Below are positions 5,353 through 10,386 of a DNA stretch of 10,386 nt, one piece after another; position 1 is the stretch's first letter, and each line of letters starts with the position of its first letter. The position numbers and the translations under genes were made by a program. The notes under the pieces were generated by a model, which saw only the letters and a list, made by a program, of their open reading frames with translations, was not told the origin of the DNA and did no database searches. The stretch is from an uncultured Lachnospiraceae bacterium (GTDB lineage: Bacteria > Bacillota > Clostridia > Lachnospirales > Lachnospiraceae), in contig CAJTRU010000101.1 in the NCBI GenBank assembly GCA_910579085.1, forward strand, positions 1 through 10,386, read 5' to 3'.

Positions 5353-6090
5353 ATGCATGAACAGTTTTCAAGAACAAGTCTTTTATTAGGCAGCACTGCA
5401 ATGGAAAAACTTGCAAATGCAAGGGTTGCAGTTTTCGGGGTTGGAGGTGTCGGAGGGTATGTTGCTGAAGCACTTGCAAGAAGCGGCATAGGGAGTTTTG
5501 ACCTTATAGACAGTGATACAATAAGCATTAGCAACATAAACCGCCAGATTATTGCAACAGTAAAAACCGTTGGGCAGTATAAGGTTGATGTGATGAAAGA
5601 AAGAATACTTGATATTAACCCTGGTGCAGATGTACAAACATACAGGTGTTTTTTCCTGCCTGGAAGTGAAGAAAACTTCCCGTTTAATGAATACTCATAT
5701 GTAGTAGATGCAGTTGACACAGTAACTGCTAAAATTGGAATTATTTTAAAAGCAAAGGAAGCTGGCAGGCCAGTTATAAGCAGCATGGGAGCTGGAAATA
5801 AGCTTGAAGCCTCACAATTTAAAGTGACAGACATTTATAAGACCAAGGTATGCCCTCTTGCTAAAGTTATGAGGCGTGAACTTAAAAAACGTGGTGTGGA
5901 CAGCCTGAAAGTTGTATATTCAGAGGAAATACCTGTAACGCATCATAATTGTATGGAGTACCAGGCAGATACCAGGGGAAAGGCAGAAGAAAAGCCAGAG
6001 GGGCGTCCAGTGCCTGGAAGTGTTGCATTTGTGCCTTCTGCAGCAGGATTAATTATTGCAGGGGAAGTTGTAAAAGACCTTGTAAAATAA
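5353..6090 (+). CDS. tcdA: tRNA threonylcarbamoyladenosine dehydratase (E1-like)
   Basis: TcdA (CsdL) uses ATP to cyclise N6-threonylcarbamoyladenosine at position 37 of ANN-decoding tRNAs into its hydantoin form (ct6A), aiding decoding. The 245-residue protein has the ThiF/MoeB/E1 Rossmann fold: the nucleotide loop GVGGVG (residues 29-34), the acidic LIDSD stretch (51-55), NINRQ with its catalytic-type Arg64 (61-65), DAVDT (119-123) and SSMGAGNKLEAS (143-154). The C-terminal parts KTKVCPLAKVMRRELKKRG (164-182) and GSVAFVPSAAGLIIAGEVV (222-240) are typical of TcdA rather than of ThiF or MoeB. It begins 8 bases after the oxidoreductase stop with only a weak GAGA ribosome binding site (5343-5346), so it is probably translationally coupled. 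A terminator follows at 6152. Confidence 0.93.
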   Translation: MHEQFSRTSLLLGSTAMEKLANARVAVFGVGGVGGYVAEALARSGIGSFDLIDSDTISISNINRQIIATVKTVGQYKVDVMKERILDINPGADVQTYRCFFLPGSEENFPFNEYSYVVDAVDTVTAKIGIILKAKEAGRPVISSMGAGNKLEASQFKVTDIYKTKVCPLAKVMRRELKKRGVDSLKVVYSEEIPVTHHNCMEYQADTRGKAEEKPEGRPVPGSVAFVPSAAGLIIAGEVVKDLVK

Positions 6091-6151
6091 CACAATAAGA
6101 TATTACAACATGATAAAATACCATACATGGTAATATAAAAAATAATCCAGG

Positions 6152-6186
6152 TAACCTGCCATAAATGCTGGCAGGTTATATTTGTT
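6152..6186 (+). terminator. Terminator after tcdA
   Basis: TAACCTGCC (6152-6160) and GGCAGGTTA (6170-6178) pair perfectly around a 9-base loop and are followed by TATTTGTT, a modest T-rich tract. It lies 61 bases after the tcdA stop. A palindrome, TACCAT-AC-ATGGTA (6119-6132), lies just upstream. Confidence 0.72.
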
Positions 6187-6274
6187 AAAAATGTTCTTGT
6201 TAAACCAGCAGGTAAGTAGTATATTAAATTTAAAACAAAAAATATTATACAGAACTGTATTTTGCCAGCAAAAC

Positions 6275-6295
6275 CGGCATATATGCCGCTACAAT
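6275..6295 (+). promoter_or_regulatory. 14-bp palindrome beside a possible -10, upstream of the galactosidase
   Basis: CGGCATATATGCCG (6275-6288) is a perfect palindrome, and TACAAT (6290-6295), a fair -10 element, begins one base later. The only -35-like box, TTGCCA (6262-6267), is 22 bp away, too far for a normal promoter. A second TATAAT at 6323-6328 also lacks a -35. The palindrome could be an operator or activator site for the sugar gene; no regulator gene is nearby. Confidence 0.4.
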
Positions 6296-6374
6296 AGAAC
6301 GGGGCATTACTGGATTAATAAATATAATATATTTACTGCATGGCATTTATTTTTGGAAAGGGGTATTATAACAT

Positions 6375-8402
6375 ATGGAAAAGAAAAGTTTATTTCCAGC
6401 AGTGGGAGGATTTTTGCATGGGGGAGACTATAACCCTGAGCAGTGGCTTGACAGGCCAGATATACTTGAAGAAGATATAAGGATGATGAAAAAAGCAGGG
6501 ATTAATTCTGCTACCCTTGGCGTGTTTTCATGGTCAATGTATGAACCATCAGAGGGAGAATATCATTTTGAATGGCTTATAAATGTTATGGATAATCTCT
6601 ATAAAAATGGTATTTACACAGTATTAGCAACACCTTCTGGTGCACGCCCTGCATGGCTTGATGAAAAATATCCAGAAGCAATGCGCGTTGATAATTATGG
6701 GCACAGGAACCATCATGGTTTCAGGCATAACCATTGTATGAGTTCACCAATATACCGTGAAAAAGTATCAGGAATAATCCATAAACTTGTGGAGTGTGCT
6801 GGTAAACATCCAGGGCTTGTTATGTGGCATATTTCTAATGAATTTGGCGGTGAATGTTACTGTCCTCTCTGTATAAAGCGCTTCCAGGATTACCTTGCAG
6901 ACAAATTTGACAATGATATTTCCAAACTTAACCATGCATGGTGGAATACATTCTGGAGCCATAACTATAACAGTTTCAGCCAGATAGAGCCTCCGTTTGC
7001 CAATGGTGAAGTGAGCAGCCTCGGGCTGGACCTTGAGTGGAAGCGCTTCACTACATGGAATATGACAGATTATATGAAATCTGAAATACAGCTTTTAAAA
7101 GAACTAACACCTGGAATTCCTGTTACCACTAACTTTATGGGGCTTTATGGAGGACTGGACTACCATGTAATGGCAAAAGAACTTGATGTTGTATCATGGG
7201 ACTCTTATCCAGCACTTCATAACCAGTGGGAAACACTGGCTGAGTCAATGGAAAACAATTCATTTGACCATGCTGCCATGCGTTCCATGAAAAAGGACAA
7301 GCCATTTATGCTTATGGAAAGTGCACCAGGGCTTGTAAACTGGCAGCAGTTTAACAAAGTAAAGCGCCCTGGCATACACAAACTATTTTCAATGCAGGCA
7401 ATTGCATGTGGCTCTGACACAGTACAGTATTTCCAGTGGAGGAAAGGCAGGGGTTCATTTGAACAGTACCATGGGGCAGTAACAGACCATCTTGGCACAG
7501 ATGATACAAGAATATTTAAAGAAGTAGAAGACCTTGGCAATGTGCTTAAGAAGATATCAAAAGTTTCTGGCACAGTTATTAAAGCAAAAGCAGCGCTTTT
7601 ATATGACTGGGACAACAGGTGGGCAATTGAAGATATCAAAGGGCTTGGTAATGAAACCAAAAAATATAACGAAACATGTTATAACATTTACAGGCAGTTT
7701 TTAAGGCTCGGAATTGACATGGATATAATTGCCTCTGACAGCGGGCTTATGGATTATGACATAATAATTGCGCCAATGCTTTATATGTTAAGGCCCGGTG
7801 TTGCAGATGAATTAAAAGCATTTGTAGAAAAAGGCGGGCAGCTTCTTGCAACATACCTGGCAGGATATGTGGATATAAACCAGCTTTGTTATCTTGGAGG
7901 TTTTCCAGGAGACGGGCTAAAGGAGCTTTTTGGTGTAACAAGCGAAGAGATTGACACACTTTATCCTAATGACAGCAATGCAGCACTGTTTAAAGATGGA
8001 AGTGTTGCAGAGATAAAAGACTATGCAGAGATACTGCGCGTAGACGGGGCAAAAGTACTTGCTTCATATATGCAGGATTTCTATAAAGGTACACCAGCAG
8101 TTACAGCAAAAGATTATGGGAAAGGCACAGCATACTATGTTGCTGCAAGGATTGCAGATAAAAAAATGCAGGAAATTTTCCTCGGAATGGCAGAAAAAGC
8201 TGGCGTAGAACACAGAGAGCTCCCAGAAGGTGTAGAATACCATAAAAGAACCGCAGAAGGTGAATGTTATGAGTTTTACCTTAATAATTCAGAAGAAATT
8301 AAAAGAGTTAAAAACGTGCATGGAATTAACCTTTTAAATAATGAAAAACTGGACGGGGTGCTTGAACTGGAGAAATATGGTGTTGCAGTAGTAGAAGTAT
8401 AA
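6375..8402 (+). CDS. Beta-galactosidase, glycoside hydrolase family 42
   Basis: GH42 enzymes release terminal beta-D-galactose from small galactosides, usually inside the cell. The 675-residue protein has the normal family length and layout: a TIM barrel from HGGDYNPEQW (15-24) to about residue 390, a middle domain (about 400-600, starting KAALLYDWDNRWAIED) and a small C-terminal beta domain. The acid/base is Glu156 in WHISNEFGG and the nucleophile is Glu315 in FMLMESAPG. Cys121 with Cys161, Cys163 and Cys166 (CYCPLC) form the zinc site known from GH42 structures. There is no signal peptide, so it acts in the cytoplasm on imported sugars. AAAGGGG (6357-6363) precedes the ATG by 11 bases. No transporter or regulator gene adjoins it. 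The substrate could be lactose, galacto-oligosaccharides or arabinogalactan fragments. Confidence 0.95.
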   Translation: MEKKSLFPAVGGFLHGGDYNPEQWLDRPDILEEDIRMMKKAGINSATLGVFSWSMYEPSEGEYHFEWLINVMDNLYKNGIYTVLATPSGARPAWLDEKYPEAMRVDNYGHRNHHGFRHNHCMSSPIYREKVSGIIHKLVECAGKHPGLVMWHISNEFGGECYCPLCIKRFQDYLADKFDNDISKLNHAWWNTFWSHNYNSFSQIEPPFANGEVSSLGLDLEWKRFTTWNMTDYMKSEIQLLKELTPGIPVTTNFMGLYGGLDYHVMAKELDVVSWDSYPALHNQWETLAESMENNSFDHAAMRSMKKDKPFMLMESAPGLVNWQQFNKVKRPGIHKLFSMQAIACGSDTVQYFQWRKGRGSFEQYHGAVTDHLGTDDTRIFKEVEDLGNVLKKISKVSGTVIKAKAALLYDWDNRWAIEDIKGLGNETKKYNETCYNIYRQFLRLGIDMDIIASDSGLMDYDIIIAPMLYMLRPGVADELKAFVEKGGQLLATYLAGYVDINQLCYLGGFPGDGLKELFGVTSEEIDTLYPNDSNAALFKDGSVAEIKDYAEILRVDGAKVLASYMQDFYKGTPAVTAKDYGKGTAYYVAARIADKKMQEIFLGMAEKAGVEHRELPEGVEYHKRTAEGECYEFYLNNSEEIKRVKNVHGINLLNNEKLDGVLELEKYGVAVVEV

Positions 8403-8467
8403 AGACGTGTATAAAAGCAAGTATAAAAAGAAGCATATAAACAGATATATAAAATAAAGGTGCAATT

Positions 8468-10129
8468 ATGGATATAGCAGGTATTCCGGTAGGTACTTCT
8501 GATTTTGCAGAAATCAGGCAGGAAAAATTTTATTATATTGACAAGACAGCACTTATAGAAGAACTTTTAAAAACAAGAGGGACAAAAGCTACATTAATAA
8601 CACGTCCACGCCGGTTTGGCAAAACCCTTAATATGAATATGCTGTCTGAATTTTTTGACATTAGAAAAGATAATAAACATTTATTTGAAGGCTTGTATAT
8701 TTCAAACAATAAAGAAATATGCAATAACTGGCAGAACCAGTATCCTGTCTTATTCTTAACATTTAAGAGTGTAGACGGGCTTTCATTTGATAGTGCTATC
8801 GAAAAATTAAAAATAGTAATTTCTGATATGTGCATCAGACACTACTATCTTTTGGATAGCAATAAAGTTAATGAAGTACAAAAAGAATGTTTTAAGCGTC
8901 TGGCACATAAATCTTCTAGTATGGGTGAAACACAGAATAGCCTTATAGCATTAGTACAAATGTTAGAAAGCCATTACGGAAAGCCAGTAATTCTTTTAAT
9001 AGATGAATATGATGTCCCTCTTGCAAAGGCAAGTGAAAATGGATATTATAAAGAAATGCTTGACGTAATAAAAGGTATTATGCAGGTTATAAAAGATAAC
9101 GGCCTGCTTAAAATAGCTGTTATTACTGGATGCCTGCGTATTGCCAAGGAGAGTATTTTTACTGGGATGAACAACCTTGTATCAGACACAATTTCAGATA
9201 CCAGGCTTAATGAATATTTTGGATTTACACAAAAAGAAGTAACAAAACTTCTTGAAGATACAGAACTTTCCACACATTCTGAAGAGATAAAAGAATGGTA
9301 TGACGGGTATAATTTTGGCGGGTTTTATGTCTATTGCCCGTGGGATGTTATGAACCATGTAAGCCGCCTGCTTTTAAATCCAGAGGCAAAACCAGCAGGT
9401 TACTGGAAAAATTCCAGTGGAAATACAATTATACGTTCTTTTATAGATGCTTACAGCAGCACTGTAAAGAAAAAGTTTGAAACACTTATGTCAGGTGGAT
9501 ACATAATACAGGGGATAAAGGAAGGCCTGACATATGATTATATCAATTCATCAGAAGAAAATCTTTGGAGTGTTCTTTATTTTACAGGATATCTTACAAG
9601 GGCAAAAGAAGAGACAGCAGGAAAAAATGTTTTTGCATTGTCAGTCCCAAATGCCGAGGTTATGGAAATATTTGAGGATGCAGTAGAAGAGTGGTTTTCA
9701 GAAACATCAAACCAATGGGATAAAAAGGCTCTTTTTGATGCTGTATGGAACATAGATGATAAATGTATATCTGTAGAAATAACAAAGCTTTTAAGGAAAA
9801 CAATAAGTTACCATGATTACAAAGAAGATTTTTACCATGCATTTTTTGCAGGCATTTTTGCAGGTGCAGGCTATATTGTTGAGTCAAATAAAGAACATGG
9901 TGAGGGCCGTAGTGACATAATTGTACAAGATTACACAGGAGACCGTATGGCGGTATTTGAAGTAAAATATTCCAAATCGCAGGATGGCCTTGAGAATGAG
10001 TGCTTAAAGGCAATTGAGCAGATTGACGATAAAATGTATGCAAAGGAATTTGAAGAAGATTATTCACAGGTTATATGCTATGGGATTTCATTTTATAAAA
10101 AACGGTGTATGGTAAAAGTGAAAGAATAA
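8468..10129 (+). CDS. AAA-ATPase-like protein with C-terminal PD-(D/E)XK nuclease domain
   Basis: The 553-residue protein belongs to a family, often multicopy in gut Clostridia and Bacteroidetes, with an AAA-ATPase-like N terminus and a PD-(D/E)XK nuclease-like C terminus (PF09820 and PF08011, from memory). Residues 3-30 hold the family opening GIPVGTSDFAEIR and YYIDKT. Walker A is TRPRRFGKT (45-53), Walker B is VILLIDEYD (174-182), and a sensor-like stretch is ITGCLRIAKESIFTGMNN (219-236). WYDGYNFGG (277-285) is a family hallmark. The nuclease core is GEGRSDI (478-484), FEVKYSK (497-503) and QIDDKMYAKEF (518-528), giving Asp483 and Glu498-x-Lys500, so it looks active. AAAGGTG (8456-8462) precedes the ATG. 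It follows the galactosidase by 65 AT-rich bases with no terminator, so read-through is likely. Its biological role is not established. Confidence 0.9.
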   Translation: MDIAGIPVGTSDFAEIRQEKFYYIDKTALIEELLKTRGTKATLITRPRRFGKTLNMNMLSEFFDIRKDNKHLFEGLYISNNKEICNNWQNQYPVLFLTFKSVDGLSFDSAIEKLKIVISDMCIRHYYLLDSNKVNEVQKECFKRLAHKSSSMGETQNSLIALVQMLESHYGKPVILLIDEYDVPLAKASENGYYKEMLDVIKGIMQVIKDNGLLKIAVITGCLRIAKESIFTGMNNLVSDTISDTRLNEYFGFTQKEVTKLLEDTELSTHSEEIKEWYDGYNFGGFYVYCPWDVMNHVSRLLLNPEAKPAGYWKNSSGNTIIRSFIDAYSSTVKKKFETLMSGGYIIQGIKEGLTYDYINSSEENLWSVLYFTGYLTRAKEETAGKNVFALSVPNAEVMEIFEDAVEEWFSETSNQWDKKALFDAVWNIDDKCISVEITKLLRKTISYHDYKEDFYHAFFAGIFAGAGYIVESNKEHGEGRSDIIVQDYTGDRMAVFEVKYSKSQDGLENECLKAIEQIDDKMYAKEFEEDYSQVICYGISFYKKRCMVKVKE

Positions 10130-10160
10130 CAGAAGAAAATTAAGTAAAAAATGGTATATA

Positions 10161-10244
10161 AATAATCCATAAGTTTGTTTTAATTATTATTTTGGATTTG
10201 TATTGCTAAATTATAATATAGAACCAGGCTTATGGGTTATTATT
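10161..10244. repeat. Imperfect AT-rich inverted repeat after the ATPase gene
   Basis: CCATAAG (10167-10173) with flanking AATAAT pairs with CTTATGG (10229-10235) with flanking TTATTATT, interrupted by two extra bases on the right arm. The interior is AT-rich and holds no gene. It may be a degenerate repeat; the AT-rich context makes chance pairing fairly likely. Confidence 0.35.
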
Positions 10245-10313
10245 TTGTTTATTTTAATTATAGTTAAGAAAATTATATATTAAGACGATATAAATATATA
10301 GTTTGTTATAGGT

Positions 10314-10349
10314 ATAAATACCACATAATTTTAATTATGTGGTATTTAT
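10314..10349. terminator. Perfect 17-bp-arm palindrome, probable bidirectional terminator
   Basis: Positions 10314-10330 and 10333-10349 are exact reverse complements with two central T bases. The arms contain ATACCACAT flanked by A- and T-rich ends, so RNA from either strand folds into a stem ending in A/U tracts. It lies 185 bases after the ATPase-nuclease stop. Such symmetric hairpins usually separate convergent genes, suggesting the next gene beyond the window is on the - strand. Confidence 0.6.
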
Positions 10350-10358
10350 GCACTTTAT

Positions 10359-10383
10359 TAATTGAGTTTTAATAATTCAATTA
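10359..10383. repeat. Small AT-rich inverted repeat at the window end
   Basis: TAATTGA (10359-10365) pairs with TCAATTA (10377-10383) around an 11-base loop and is followed by TTT at the window edge. It may be a second, weak terminator. The 257 bases from 10130 to the end are strongly AT-rich and contain no gene I can support. Confidence 0.35.
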
Positions 10384-10386
10384 TTT

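Noticed and set aside
5217..5834. 205-codon reverse-strand open frame across the oxidoreductase and tcdA, and similar antisense frames
   Set aside because: They lie opposite well-supported genes, match no family I recognise, and have no start signals; they reflect codon bias of the + strand genes.
6182..6433. Small + strand gene ahead of the galactosidase
   Set aside because: No ribosome binding site, composition of noncoding AT-rich DNA, and it overlaps the start of the clear GH42 gene in another frame.
1..10386. CRISPR arrays, tRNA or rRNA genes, transposase genes
   Set aside because: No regularly spaced repeats, no cloverleaf or rRNA-like sequence and no transposase or integrase motif were seen.

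Overview
The window reads as chromosomal DNA of an anaerobic, low-GC Gram-positive bacterium, most likely a gut Clostridia of the Lachnospiraceae type. The grounds are an oxygen-sensitive class III ribonucleotide reductase, strong AGGAGG-type ribosome binding sites, heavy use of ATA and AGG codons, and protein families typical of that group (intracellular GH42 galactosidase, AAA-ATPase-like/PD-(D/E)XK protein). This taxonomic guess is inference. All six credible genes lie on the + strand and occupy nearly all of the window; no intergenic stretch exceeds 300 bases.

Layout. Positions 1-181 form one very long imperfect fold-back. It is followed by a short sigma-70-like gene (262-1062) that has regions 1.1, 2 and 3 but no region 4. 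A promoter covered by two NrdR boxes (1184-1255) then drives nrdD-nrdG (1342-4043), the anaerobic ribonucleotide reductase and its radical-SAM activase. That operon ends in a long structured 3' RNA (4062-4123) and a terminator (4127-4166). A second promoter with a perfect 17-bp dyad just downstream of its -10 starts a two-gene operon: an FMN-dependent nitronate monooxygenase/FabK-like oxidoreductase with a cysteine-rich tail (4277-5344), and tcdA, an E1-like tRNA t6A dehydratase (5353-6090). A terminator follows at 6152-6186. The last block is a GH42 beta-galactosidase (6375-8402) and, 65 bases later with no terminator between, a 553-residue AAA-ATPase-like protein with a C-terminal PD-(D/E)XK nuclease fold (8468-10129). 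The window closes with AT-rich noncoding DNA holding several inverted repeats, including a perfect 17-bp-arm palindrome.

How the parts work together. nrdDG supply deoxynucleotides without oxygen, and NrdR probably represses them when dATP is high. The other genes are housekeeping (tRNA modification), flavin redox, sugar use, and a poorly understood ATPase-nuclease; they do not form one pathway. No complete new multi-gene system is evident. The least explained items are the 181-base fold-back, the sigma-like protein without region 4, the structured RNA after nrdG, the dyad at the oxidoreductase promoter, and the ATPase-nuclease protein.
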